Shown here in pieces: positions 1-9,302 of a stretch of DNA of 64,000 nucleotides. The translations under genes and the position numbers were made by a program. Position 1 is the first letter of the stretch; every line of letters starts with the position of its first letter. The DNA comes from CAVSWT01 sp963777515 (GTDB lineage Bacteria; Bacteroidota; Ignavibacteria; Ignavibacteriales; Ignavibacteriaceae), in contig CAVZQU010000006.1 in NCBI GenBank assembly GCA_963777515.1, forward strand, positions 186,001-250,000. Reading direction: 5' to 3'. Under the pieces are notes generated by a model. The model was given only the letters and a program-made list of their open reading frames with translations, did no database searches and was not told the DNA's origin.

Positions 1-713
1 GAGTATAAATATACATCTCTAAAAATTCCAGAGAACCGCCACATATCCTGATCCTCTAGATAAGAGCCGCTGCTCCATCTTGTAACTAAAACTGTAATTT
101 GATTATTCTCTTCACTTAAATATTTTGACACATCATATTCGGCTGGCGTCATTGAGCCTTCATCATATCCGACAAATTTCCCATTTACCCAAACAAATGC
201 GCAGGACTTTACTCCATCAAAATGAAGTATTGTTTTCCTATCCAACCAATCCTTTGGAATACTGAAGCTTCTTCTATAGCACCCGGTTGGATTTATTTCC
301 TTTGGTACGTACGGCGGATCGTAAGGATAAAATTCCATCGGAATATTTCTATACATCAAATGATCATAACCTTCCATCTGCCAATCGCCGGGAACTTTTA
401 TTTCATTCCATTGATTATCAGTAAAATCTTTTTTATAAAATCCTTTTGGAAAATTGTAAGGTGTATTTTCAAAATAAAATTTCCAATTTCCATCTAAAGA
501 TTTGTAATAAGCGGATTCTGTATAATAATCTTTTACTGCCGAATTAAAATTCTTAAATGGAACCAAGAGATTTGTTTTGTCTAATTGATTAACAGCAATA
601 ACTTCGGGATTTTGAATATAGTCATTCACATTTATTCCATCATATTGTGAGAACGATGTAATCGTGAAGAATAAAAAAATAAGAATGGTGAGGTTAATCA
701 TTTGTAGTTTCAT
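1..713 (-). CDS. GH2 beta-galactosidase (LacZ type), N-terminal part only
   Basis: This is the first ~237 codons of a large retaining beta-galactosidase of family GH2; the rest lies outside the window. The start is the ATG at 713, which gives a hydrophobic Sec signal ending near the sequence FSQ (about residue 22), so the enzyme is exported. The visible part is the jelly-roll sugar-binding domain: VPGDWQMEGYDHLMYRNIP, then HFDGVKSCAFVWVNGKFVGY, and the near-invariant LacZ stretch GSYLEDQDMWRFSGIFRDVY at the window edge. No catalytic residue is in view, so activity is inferred from the family. It is the last visible gene of the minus-strand glycosidase operon, 47 bases after the sialidase-like gene. 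In an N-glycan pathway it would remove antennary galactose. The reading frame is intact throughout the visible part. Confidence 0.9.
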   Translation of the reverse strand, partial: MKLQMINLTILIFLFFTITSFSQYDGINVNDYIQNPEVIAVNQLDKTNLLVPFKNFNSAVKDYYTESAYYKSLDGNWKFYFENTPYNFPKGFYKKDFTDNQWNEIKVPGDWQMEGYDHLMYRNIPMEFYPYDPPYVPKEINPTGCYRRSFSIPKDWLDRKTILHFDGVKSCAFVWVNGKFVGYDEGSMTPAEYDVSKYLSEENNQITVLVTRWSSGSYLEDQDMWRFSGIFRDVYLY

Positions 714-760
714 AAAAATTTTAATTTAATGTTGAAAAATCTATCTGTTGAAATGTAAAA

Positions 761-1810
761 TTAATCGATTTCCAAAACTACGTATTTTATAGTTTTTCTA
801 TTATATGTATATGTTATTTGAATAGTTTTATCAGCAGCTTGGATAACGGCCGGATAACTATATTCTCCCTCTTTCTTTTTTTCCAGCTGATAAATATCTT
901 TCCAATTGATGCCGTCATTTGAAATTGCAACATTAAGAACATTTCGTCCGTTAAACCAATTAACTCCATGAAGCAAAGGATTATAGACTAAAATGAAATT
1001 TCCATTATTTAGCGTTGCAGCATCAATACCAGAATTAGGATTTGGAAGAGAGGTTTTTTCAAGTTTGCTCCAATGTAAACCCATATCGTCAGACCAAGTT
1101 TGATAAATTGTATTCTGTTTGCTTCGGCATAACATCTGTAATTTGCCATCAGGGTGTTCTAATATAGTCGGCTGAATTACGCCCACAGAGTCGTCTTTTT
1201 TTATTTCGACTTTTTTCCATTCAGTTAAATTTTCATTTGTGATCTCAAGATGTATGCTCCAGCTTCCATTATCCGTTTCAACACTTGACGGACACAAAAT
1301 ATTTCCGTTTTGCACCTGAATAGGTTTGTCTTTTATTGGACCAAGAAAACCTTTAGGCAATGATTTCGGCTGTGTCCAAGTATTTCCATTATCTGATGAG
1401 CTAATCATGTACCCAGACCACTCTCTGGGATTCATGCCAACTTTGTAAAATAGCAGCAGCAAATTATTTTTTGTTTTAAAGAGAACAGGGTTCCAGCAGG
1501 GTAATTGATGTCCAAGTGAATCATATCCTTTTGCAATCTCAACAGGTTTATTCCATTTATTATTTTGAAATGTTGACATCCAGATACCCACATTATTTGC
1601 ACCTTCATGAGAGCCTGCAAACCAAGCGGCCATAAATTTTCCTGGTTTAATTTCCACAATTGTACTGGCATGACATGAACCTAATTCACCTGCAGGGAAT
1701 ATAGTTGTATCTATAATTGTTTTAACTTTAGAATTATTTAAGGATTGTGAGTAGGCTATTATATTACTTAATGCAAATAATAAAATGATATAAAAGTAAT
1801 TTATTAGCAA
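761..1810 (-). CDS. Exported sialidase-fold (BNR/Asp-box) protein
   Basis: The 349-residue protein has a signal peptide (about residues 1-21, ending IIAYSQ) and a six-bladed sialidase-type propeller. Three Asp boxes are visible: SSSDNGNTW, SDDMGLHW and SNDGINW. It belongs to the predicted-neuraminidase (BNR_2, COG4692-like) group marked by the N-terminal stretch SCHASTIVE and FAGSHEGANNVGIW. It lacks the FRIP/YRIP arginine motif of classical GH33 sialidases, so true sialidase activity is uncertain; another exo-glycosidase or a lyase-like role is possible. No ATG is available after the upstream in-frame stop, and the best start is the TTG at 1810, which gives the full signal peptide. It sits 41 bases after a GH29 gene and 47 before the GH2 gene, within the same operon, which fits removal of a terminal sugar from antennae. 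Confidence 0.8.
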   Translation of the reverse strand: MLINYFYIILLFALSNIIAYSQSLNNSKVKTIIDTTIFPAGELGSCHASTIVEIKPGKFMAAWFAGSHEGANNVGIWMSTFQNNKWNKPVEIAKGYDSLGHQLPCWNPVLFKTKNNLLLLFYKVGMNPREWSGYMISSSDNGNTWTQPKSLPKGFLGPIKDKPIQVQNGNILCPSSVETDNGSWSIHLEITNENLTEWKKVEIKKDDSVGVIQPTILEHPDGKLQMLCRSKQNTIYQTWSDDMGLHWSKLEKTSLPNPNSGIDAATLNNGNFILVYNPLLHGVNWFNGRNVLNVAISNDGINWKDIYQLEKKKEGEYSYPAVIQAADKTIQITYTYNRKTIKYVVLEID

Positions 1811-1851
1811 AATGTTTAAAACAATAATTATTAATTATAAAAACACCAGGA

Positions 1852-4096
1852 TTATTCAACCGAAATTTCATCACAAAATAACCAGGCTTTTTCTCCAGTT
1901 CCTTTATGCCATTTCGGACAAACTCCAATATTCTTTGCCTTGATTTGAATATACCTTGCTGAAATATTTTTAGGATTAAAATCAAATGAATGAATAAAAG
2001 CTTTAGTATCTTTTTCTGGAATTGTATTTACTATTTCAGTTAGTTTCTTAAAGTTTTTTCCATCAGTTGAAATTGAATATTCAACAAATTCCGGTAAGAA
2101 TATAAATGAATTTACATCACTTAAAAATGAAGATGCAATTTTCTTGATGCTCATTATTTTCCCTAAATCAATTACTGCATCCAAATCAGTTCCATTATAC
2201 CCTTGCCATTTTCCATCATTAAAGTTAGTCGCTGCCTTGAACTCCATCTACCAAAGCATACTTCCCGCCGCCGGGATATTTTGAATCATAAGTTTGTATT
2301 TAGTTTGATATTGTATTTAGCTTTATGAAAAACTGCTGATGTCGGCAGGCTTTGCTTTCCATCTTCTGAAATTGCAATTGCATTCACATTTGTAGTTTTA
2401 TTTATGAAGATACTATCAACATATTTGGGGGATTTTATACTTGGCTGACTTCCATCAAGAGTATAATATATTTTAGAATTTTTATCACTACTTAATATTT
2501 TAAAATGAGTGCTATCTCCAAATGAATATCCATCAGGCTCAAATTTTATCTCGGGTGGAGCCATATACAATCCAAATGTAGAGAGAGTTGGATTTGTACG
2601 GCATTGATCAATAACAATTTTTACTTTATTTGTTGTTATACTATTAAATCTTAGAAGCCTTTTATAACCAATAGTCGTGGCTTCCGCAAATTTATTCCAT
2701 TCTTGTCCATCCCAAAATTCTAAATGAAATTTTTCTATTCTTTGTCCAACTAAAATATTTTCTTGAAGCATTGCACGGTTGAAAGTTTTTTCTTTACCAA
2801 GATTAACTTCGATTGAAGCTGTGCTGAAGGTATCTTTAGTTGTCCAATAAGTTTCTAAATCATTATCAAGAATATATTTTGCTTCATTTCCTTTTTTCTC
2901 ATTTGTTGAAACAACAGAAGCATTCTTAGCTAAATTGTCCTTAAAGGTTTCATCAAGAATATACCTCATCCCTTGAAGGCTTTTAACATCATAGTTAGTA
3001 ATTAAACCATTTTTATCAGGCGGAACGTTAAGAAGAAGAACATCATTCAATCCAACTGAATTATAATAAATATCAACTAGTTTATAAGGCGACTTCACCT
3101 GCTCGTCATCGCTCTTTATGATAAAACCATCCGGGACGAATAGAGACATCGACTTCGGCAGGATACCAAATCAAAGAAGATGCTTTTTCAATTTTTTCTC
3201 TGCTGCCCAAATCTTCATTTGTCAAATCTTTAGGAACAAACGCACTTTCCAAAGACTGCTGCTGTGAGTTAGCAGCTATCTTTTGTCGATTTGAAGTTGA
3301 TGCCGGTACAACACTCCATTCTGTTTGTCTTCCATAACCGGATTCAGTTCCAACCCAGCTAACATCAGGCCCCATTATAGCAATCACTGCATCCGGCTGA
3401 AGCTTTCTGATTAATTTGTAATATGCATGCCAATCATAAATTTGCTTTTTTCCATTTGGTCCCTTCACCATTAGCCCCGTCAAACCAAACTTCAGATATT
3501 TTTCCATAATTAGTTAATAGTTCTGTTAAAAGATTTTCAAAATAATTATTGTACGCTGGAGTGCCGTATGTCTTTTCGTGCATATCCCAGGGCGATAAAT
3601 AGACTCCGAATTTTAATCCTGCTTTATGACATGCTTCTGATAAATCTTTAACAATGTCACCTTTTCCATTTTTAAAAGGAGTGTTTGAAATATTATAATC
3701 GTTATATTTTGTCGGCCATAAGCAAAAACCATCATGATGTTTCGTAGTTAAGATTATTTGTTTCATCCCGGCATCTTTTAAAACTTTCACCCACTGGTTC
3801 ACATCAATTTTACTAGGGTTGAATTTAGATATGTCCATTGTTTTTTTCCCCCATTCAACATTATCAAAAGTATTTATTCCGAAATGAATAAATCCGGTGA
3901 ATTCCATTTTCTGCCATTCATACTGTCTTTTAGAAGGAGTAACATTTGCAGCTTTTTCAATTATCGTATTTACATTGTCTGATGGTTTTATAATTACAAA
4001 ATTCTTATTTGAATTTATCGATTGTGCCTTGCAAAAAAATGATAAGTTCAAAAATGAAATTATTAGAAAACCTTTAATCTGTACTCTATATTTCAT
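1852..4096 (-). pseudogene. GH29 alpha-L-fucosidase with C-terminal discoidin module, broken by four frameshifts
   Basis: The reading is split over 3434-4096, 3106-3507, 2286-3149 and 1852-2247, which join into one ~746-residue protein if four single inserted bases are removed (near 3459-3464, 3115-3117, 2293-2295 and 2230). It has a signal peptide (ending FFCKAQ) and a GH29 catalytic domain with TTKHHDGFCLW and the nucleophile motif SEVWFDGANGEG (Asp about residue 206), continuing GPNGKKQIYDW. A discoidin-like region follows, then a chitobiase C-terminal-like domain (KIYYTLDGSQPS) and an F5/8 type C module ending GEKAWLFCDEISVE. GH29 enzymes release alpha-linked L-fucose; the target here could be core or antennary fucose. 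The gene lies 12 bases after the GH163 gene. Nothing but 1-base shifts separates the pieces and no substitution stops were seen, so read error is likelier than decay. Confidence 0.85.
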
Positions 4097-4108
4097 GAAA
4101 GTTTGGAA

Positions 4109-6379
4109 TTAATTAACAACGATTTCATCAACAAATAGCCAGGCCTTACCGGTTCCATTACTGTAACCAATATGCCATCTTGGACAATGAATTAAACTTT
4201 TTGTTTTAACTTTTACAAATCTTGCATTTGCAGTCGTGTTCAAAATAAATGGTTCGGTAAAAATTCCTTCCCTTTTCTCATCTATGCTGTCTTTAACTTC
4301 ACCAATCTTTGTAAATTTTTTCCCATCATCAGAAATATAATATTCCACAGATTTCGGCAGCCAAATCCATGATTTAACTTCCTGCAGAAAATCAGTCCGA
4401 ATTAAATTAATTTTTGTTTTTTCTTTTAAATCTACAACTGCTTCAAACTCATTTCCTTCAAATCCAAGCCAATTGAAAAAATAATTTGCCTGGCCTAAAA
4501 CCCCATCAACTAAAGTACTGGCACCACCAACTGAATACTTTGGACTTAATTCACTTAAAATTTTAACATCTTTATGATATGCTTTGTGAATCATCATTCC
4601 TTCTTTAAAATATTTTTGCATATCAGCATAATATTCTTCCGGAGAATACCCTCTCTCATGCAAACTCTTAATGCCGGATTTAATTGCACCTTTAACAAAA
4701 TTCTCAAGCAGATTTTTCATGTTTTGATTAACAATAACTTTGTTATCCACAATATTAAAAATTCGATAGTTATCAGAAATATTAAGTTTTGAAAGTTCTA
4801 ATTTAGCATACATCAAGGGCAGTCTTGCTGTTTTTACTCTATCTAAAAATTCAGGTTGGTTAGCAACTGATTGCTCAGCTTCATTAAACAGCTCTGTGTA
4901 TTTATCAAGAAGTTCCGGAGTTAAGTAACTGTCTTTACCATTTGAGGGATAGCCATAGATTATTAAACCGGCTCCGGATTTTTTTAGAGCATTATGCATT
5001 AAATGAAAATACTCACTTATATATTTTCCAGCATCCCCATAATAACCGGTTAAAAATTCATTAATTATGCTTTCAACATCTGCATCGGGATTCCACATAA
5101 GCTTTGCAAGCAAGTAAGCTTTTAATTCATGCATATCACTTTTGGAATCGCCGCTTCCTTGTTCAAATAAATATTTCACACCATGTTTTACAAACATTTT
5201 AATATTCGGCTGTAAGACATAGAAATTTGGAAATGGATCCATGTAGCTTGAAAACTGAACAACATAATCCCATATTTTTATATTATCAGTTATCTTACTC
5301 CATTCTTCAATATCTCTATTAAACAAATCATCTTTGTTTTCAGCAATTGGTTTACTTCTGTCACATTCAATTGTGCATAGAACAACCATCACATTTGGCT
5401 CCGGTTTTATGCCGACGGGAGCTTTTCTTGTGTATTGATACGCTAATGTTGATATGGTTTTGTTTGGAAATTCCCTTGCAATTTTATTTACAAATTTTAT
5501 CATCGTTCCGGAAGGACTTCCATATATTGAATCTGTTTGTCTGCAAAGATTACAAGTACAATTACCGAAATTATCATTTTGTGAAACATCCCAAACTGTT
5601 GCTTCAGGCTTCTCTTTCATTTCCTTTTTCATCCTATCAACAACAATTTTAAAAACTTCCGGATTGGATAAACATACCTGCTGATCAGGGATACGTATTC
5701 CGTTTATTTCAGAAAAATATTCCGGATGATCTTTAAAATAAACTTCTGATGGAACCCAATGCTGCAGTGTATGAACAAAAGTCCCGTAATATTTATTTCT
5801 TTCGGAAACATTATTTAGTTTGTGCCAATCACAAAAGAGTTGAGATGAGCGGGCGGAGGGAAGATGAAGTTCTCTATAAATAATTTTGGGCACTTCAGTT
5901 AAATTAATTGTCGGAATTGTTATGTTTGAATTTTTAGGAATATAAATTGCATCCGGAGTGTACATTTTGCAGCCTAAAAATTTATCTAAAAAAGTATATA
6001 CTCCGTACAAAGTTCCTTTTTTATTTCCACCGGCAATTATCAATTTATCTCCAACGGTTTTTATTGTATAACCGTCGAGTGCAAGTGAATCTAAATTTAT
6101 ATTCGCATCTATTTTTTCTAATCTATTATTTTTACCTATTAATATTTCAAACTGTGTTTCAGGTTCAGAATCATTTATAATTTCTAGCTTAGCCCCGGAA
6201 ATTTCTTGAATATATTTTTGCAGTTCTTCAGCAGAATGTTTCTCTACTTCGGTACTATTGGCAGGAATTACTATTTTATATATTGAAGAATTATTTTGAA
6301 CAATTGTGAGTTCTGAATTACTTACAGAAAAAAATCCTGCAAATGCAACTATTAAAATAAAAATCAAATAGTTCTTCAT
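4109..6379 (-). CDS. GH163-type (DUF4838) endo-beta-N-acetylglucosaminidase with discoidin module
   Basis: The 756-residue protein begins with a signal peptide (about residues 1-22). It then has a GH67 N-terminal-like alpha/beta domain (about 25-160, with AEELQKYIQEISGA and KKGTLYGVYTFLDKFLGC) and a DUF4838 domain (about 170-560) with its hallmark VWDVSQNDNFGNC and a CxCxxC cluster near residue 272. The last ~140 residues are an F5/8 type C module ending GKAWLFVDEIVVN. DUF4838 includes the GH163 family, whose founding enzyme, BT1044 of Bacteroides thetaiotaomicron, cleaves the chitobiose core of complex N-glycans. The same reaction is inferred here and agrees with the neighbouring trimming enzymes. 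The start has a good ribosome site (AGGAAAAAG). The frame is intact. DUF4838 is broader than characterised GH163, so endo-activity is likely but not certain. Confidence 0.82.
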   Translation of the reverse strand: MKNYLIFILIVAFAGFFSVSNSELTIVQNNSSIYKIVIPANSTEVEKHSAEELQKYIQEISGAKLEIINDSEPETQFEILIGKNNRLEKIDANINLDSLALDGYTIKTVGDKLIIAGGNKKGTLYGVYTFLDKFLGCKMYTPDAIYIPKNSNITIPTINLTEVPKIIYRELHLPSARSSQLFCDWHKLNNVSERNKYYGTFVHTLQHWVPSEVYFKDHPEYFSEINGIRIPDQQVCLSNPEVFKIVVDRMKKEMKEKPEATVWDVSQNDNFGNCTCNLCRQTDSIYGSPSGTMIKFVNKIAREFPNKTISTLAYQYTRKAPVGIKPEPNVMVVLCTIECDRSKPIAENKDDLFNRDIEEWSKITDNIKIWDYVVQFSSYMDPFPNFYVLQPNIKMFVKHGVKYLFEQGSGDSKSDMHELKAYLLAKLMWNPDADVESIINEFLTGYYGDAGKYISEYFHLMHNALKKSGAGLIIYGYPSNGKDSYLTPELLDKYTELFNEAEQSVANQPEFLDRVKTARLPLMYAKLELSKLNISDNYRIFNIVDNKVIVNQNMKNLLENFVKGAIKSGIKSLHERGYSPEEYYADMQKYFKEGMMIHKAYHKDVKILSELSPKYSVGGASTLVDGVLGQANYFFNWLGFEGNEFEAVVDLKEKTKINLIRTDFLQEVKSWIWLPKSVEYYISDDGKKFTKIGEVKDSIDEKREGIFTEPFILNTTANARFVKVKTKSLIHCPRWHIGYSNGTGKAWLFVDEIVVN

Positions 6380-6407
6380 TCTTTTTCCTATTCCAGAAAA
6401 ATTATTT

Positions 6408-7736
6408 TTAATTACTTTCTATTGCACCAACTACATTTTTGTATAAATTTATTTTACTATCTAACAAAACAGCAATGATGGTGTAGTATTTGTCTAAAAC
6501 ATCAGTGGGAATTTCAATATAAGTTAAACCCGGATATTTGTTCCAGTAAACCTTGCTGAAAGTCTTATAGTTTAAAGCGGTGCCGTTTCCTACAACCCAA
6601 ACTGAATTTATTTGATTGTTAATTCCTTTAAGTAATATTTCTCCGTTTGGATTTCCTTTTACAAACAAGTAAAGAATTTTACCGTCTTTTGATAATGCAG
6701 AAGGCCCGTGAAAATATTCGTATGGAATCCCTTGACGTGTTCCATAGATAGCTTCTTTATTTTTCGAAGTCCACTTTCCAAATTCTGTTAAAATATTTAT
6801 TTGCTTCTCTGGAATTGTCCCATCAGCTTTTGGACCTATGTCCAATAAAAGATTTCCGCCTTGACTTATGCAATCAACAAAAACATCCAATAATTGCTGA
6901 GGTGTTTTATAATTTGTATCATTTTGCTGGTAGCCCCAGGAATCATTCATTGTGTAGCAAAGCTCCCAATATTTCGCCTCTGGTCGTAAAACCGGCGGTC
7001 CTTGTTCCGGAGTTGCGTAGTCTCCTCTACCTTGAAGCCGGGAATTAATGATAACATTTGGATTTTTAGTTAAAAGTATCGTTCGAATTTTATCAGCCTG
7101 CCACTCTTCCGCACTATGTTCCCAATCTCCATCAAACCACCATAAATCCGGATTATATTTATCAGCAAGTTCCTGCAGCTGCCCTTGAAAATAATTTAAG
7201 TATTTATTCCATCTTTCCGGTTCATCGCTAATCTTATAGCGAATGCTGTCTCTTGTAAAATTTGTGTAATCTTTATTTGACCAATCTGACAACGAATAAT
7301 AAATCCCGACCTTAATTCCGTTTTTTCTCAAAGCATTTATAAAAGGTGTTAGTACATCTTTTTTTACAGCGGCATTCTTTACCGCATTTAAGTTTCCATA
7401 TTTGGTATCCCAAAGTGCAAATCCATCATGATGGCGGGATGTAATAACACAATATTTTGCTCCACTTTCTTTAATTAATTTTGCCCAATATTCGGGGTCA
7501 TATTTTGAAGCAGTAAATCCATCTAATTGTTTCAAGTAATCTTCATAGGAAATTCTCCCGTTATAAAAAGACCATGATTCAGAAATTCCGTTAACAGCGT
7601 AAATTCCCCAGTGAATAAAAATTCCTAGCTTAGCATCTTTAAACCATTCCATCTTTGCTTGATGCAATGAATCAACATTTTGAGCATTTAGGTTAGCTAA
7701 GTAAATTAAAACGAATACAATTAAAAGTTTTTTCAT
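6408..7736 (-). CDS. GH29 alpha-L-fucosidase, single-domain
   Basis: The 442-residue exported protein belongs to GH29. The ATG at 7736 was chosen over an upstream one at 7775 because it is preceded by GGGGAAATT and starts directly with the signal peptide MKKLLIVFVLIYLANLNAQ. GH29 motifs in order are LGIFIHWGIYAV, TSRHHDGFALWDTKYGNLN, VGIYYSLSDW and the nucleophile motif DLWWFDGDWEH (Asp about residue 202), then GGNLLLDIGPKADG. Unlike the GH29 at 1852-4096 it has no discoidin tail, and it is clearly distinct in sequence from the two GH29 proteins upstream, so a different fucose linkage is probable. It lies 22 bases after one gene and 28 before the next in the minus-strand operon. The frame is intact. 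Confidence 0.9.
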   Translation of the reverse strand: MKKLLIVFVLIYLANLNAQNVDSLHQAKMEWFKDAKLGIFIHWGIYAVNGISESWSFYNGRISYEDYLKQLDGFTASKYDPEYWAKLIKESGAKYCVITSRHHDGFALWDTKYGNLNAVKNAAVKKDVLTPFINALRKNGIKVGIYYSLSDWSNKDYTNFTRDSIRYKISDEPERWNKYLNYFQGQLQELADKYNPDLWWFDGDWEHSAEEWQADKIRTILLTKNPNVIINSRLQGRGDYATPEQGPPVLRPEAKYWELCYTMNDSWGYQQNDTNYKTPQQLLDVFVDCISQGGNLLLDIGPKADGTIPEKQINILTEFGKWTSKNKEAIYGTRQGIPYEYFHGPSALSKDGKILYLFVKGNPNGEILLKGINNQINSVWVVGNGTALNYKTFSKVYWNKYPGLTYIEIPTDVLDKYYTIIAVLLDSKINLYKNVVGAIESN

Positions 7737-7758
7737 ATTAATTTCCCCAATTATAATT

Positions 7759-9240
7759 TTATTTTTCAATTTCATTAATTTTTAAAGCCCAAGCATATTT
7801 GCATGGTGGATTTTCTTTAATCTCATTCGGGAGATGAATCAAAGTTCCGTTTCCAACTTTTTCCCATTTGAGTGATTTTTCATATCCTAACAAAGAGACT
7901 TCAGTCCCCGATTTAGGTGTAAAAGAATAAAGCATAATTTCTGCAGGTATTGTTTTTTCATTTTCATCTGCCATATATATTGCATAAACAGTATTTGTAT
8001 TTTTCTTATTAGTGTAACAAATTTTTGCTTCTTTATAAGGAGCAATCGCTCTCGTTCCATAAATTGCCTCACTATTAACTTTCATCCAATCACCGATATC
8101 TTTTAATCGAGCGTAGGCTGTATCATCCCAAGTTCCTTCCGGGCTTGGGCCAATGTTCAATAATAGATTCCCCCCCTTACAAACAATATCAACAAGTAAG
8201 TGTACTAAATAATATGAAGATTTATAGTGTGCATTGTGAGTCCACGACCAGCCTCCGCCGGATGTTATACATGATTCCCATGGAAAAGGTAGAGCTTCTT
8301 TTGGAACTTGATTTTCAGGTGTTAAATAATCTTGATTCTTTCCTTTTACTGCTCTATCAACTACAATTAATCCTGGCTGTATTTTGCGTGCTTCATCTAC
8401 CAGCTCATCCATTTTAATATCTTGATTGACAATTTTACTTTTTAAAAATCCGCTTGGAGTTTTTTGAAGCTGTTTGATATACCAGTCTTGAATATCATTT
8501 TTTTGAGCAGCAACCCATCCGCCGTCGAGCCATAAAATATCAACTTTTCCGTAGTCACTCAGAAGTTCTAAAATTTGATTATGGGTATAATCAACAAACT
8601 TTTTCCATTTTTCAGGATATTCTTCAGGGTCATAATTTACATTTCTATCCATCGGTGGGAAATATGGATCCCAATAATATTTGGAATGCCAATCAGGTTT
8701 TGAGAAATAAGCTCCTGCCCATAATCCTTGCTTACGGAATGCATTAAATATTTCTTTTGTAACATTCGCTTTTGGATTAGTATGGAAAGGGCAATCTTTA
8801 TCAGTAATTTTATAGTTTGTATATTTGGTATCAAACATGCAAAATCCGTCATGATGTTTTGTTGTAAAAACTACATATTTCATTCCGGCATATTTTGCAG
8901 CTTTGGCCCATTTATCCGGATCAAATTTAGTCGGATTAAAAGTTGTTTTAAGATTCTCATATTCTTCTTTATACTCAAAATAATTTTCTGGATGACTACC
9001 TTTTTTTCGCTGGCACCAGCCATAATCTTCCGGACAAATTGACCATGATTCAATAATACCCCATTGCGAATAAGTACCCCAATGCATCAACAATCCAAAT
9101 TTTAAATCCTGCCACTGTTCTAGTTTTTTTTGAACAAGTGTATCAGGATCTTGTACATAATCATATTTCTCTTGGGAGAATATATTTGTGTTAAAGAAGG
9201 TAAATAATAAAATAAGTATGATAGTAATCTTTAATTTCAT
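7759..9240 (-). CDS. GH29 alpha-L-fucosidase paralogue A
   Basis: The 493-residue protein has a signal peptide (about 1-22, ending NIFSQ) and a full GH29 barrel: FGLLMHWGTYSQWGIIESW, VVFTTKHHDGFCMFDTKYTN, AGAYFSKPDWHS, and the nucleophile motif VDILWLDGGWV (Asp about residue 239), followed by GGNLLLNIGPSPEG and a small beta domain ending YAWALKINE. It is closely similar to the neighbouring GH29 encoded at 9303-10746, sharing SWS.C.ED..WC, TTKHHDGFCM and GLIVVDRAV. This points to a local duplication. Both have longer loops between strands than the 442-residue GH29 downstream. The start ATG follows AGGGTAAT. Predicted to act in the periplasm or at the surface. The frame is intact. Confidence 0.9.
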   Translation of the reverse strand: MKLKITIILILLFTFFNTNIFSQEKYDYVQDPDTLVQKKLEQWQDLKFGLLMHWGTYSQWGIIESWSICPEDYGWCQRKKGSHPENYFEYKEEYENLKTTFNPTKFDPDKWAKAAKYAGMKYVVFTTKHHDGFCMFDTKYTNYKITDKDCPFHTNPKANVTKEIFNAFRKQGLWAGAYFSKPDWHSKYYWDPYFPPMDRNVNYDPEEYPEKWKKFVDYTHNQILELLSDYGKVDILWLDGGWVAAQKNDIQDWYIKQLQKTPSGFLKSKIVNQDIKMDELVDEARKIQPGLIVVDRAVKGKNQDYLTPENQVPKEALPFPWESCITSGGGWSWTHNAHYKSSYYLVHLLVDIVCKGGNLLLNIGPSPEGTWDDTAYARLKDIGDWMKVNSEAIYGTRAIAPYKEAKICYTNKKNTNTVYAIYMADENEKTIPAEIMLYSFTPKSGTEVSLLGYEKSLKWEKVGNGTLIHLPNEIKENPPCKYAWALKINEIEK

Positions 9241-9302
9241 ATTACCCTAATATTTATTGATATGAATTAGAATTGATTAAAAAATTAGAGACTTTAATAC
9301 AA

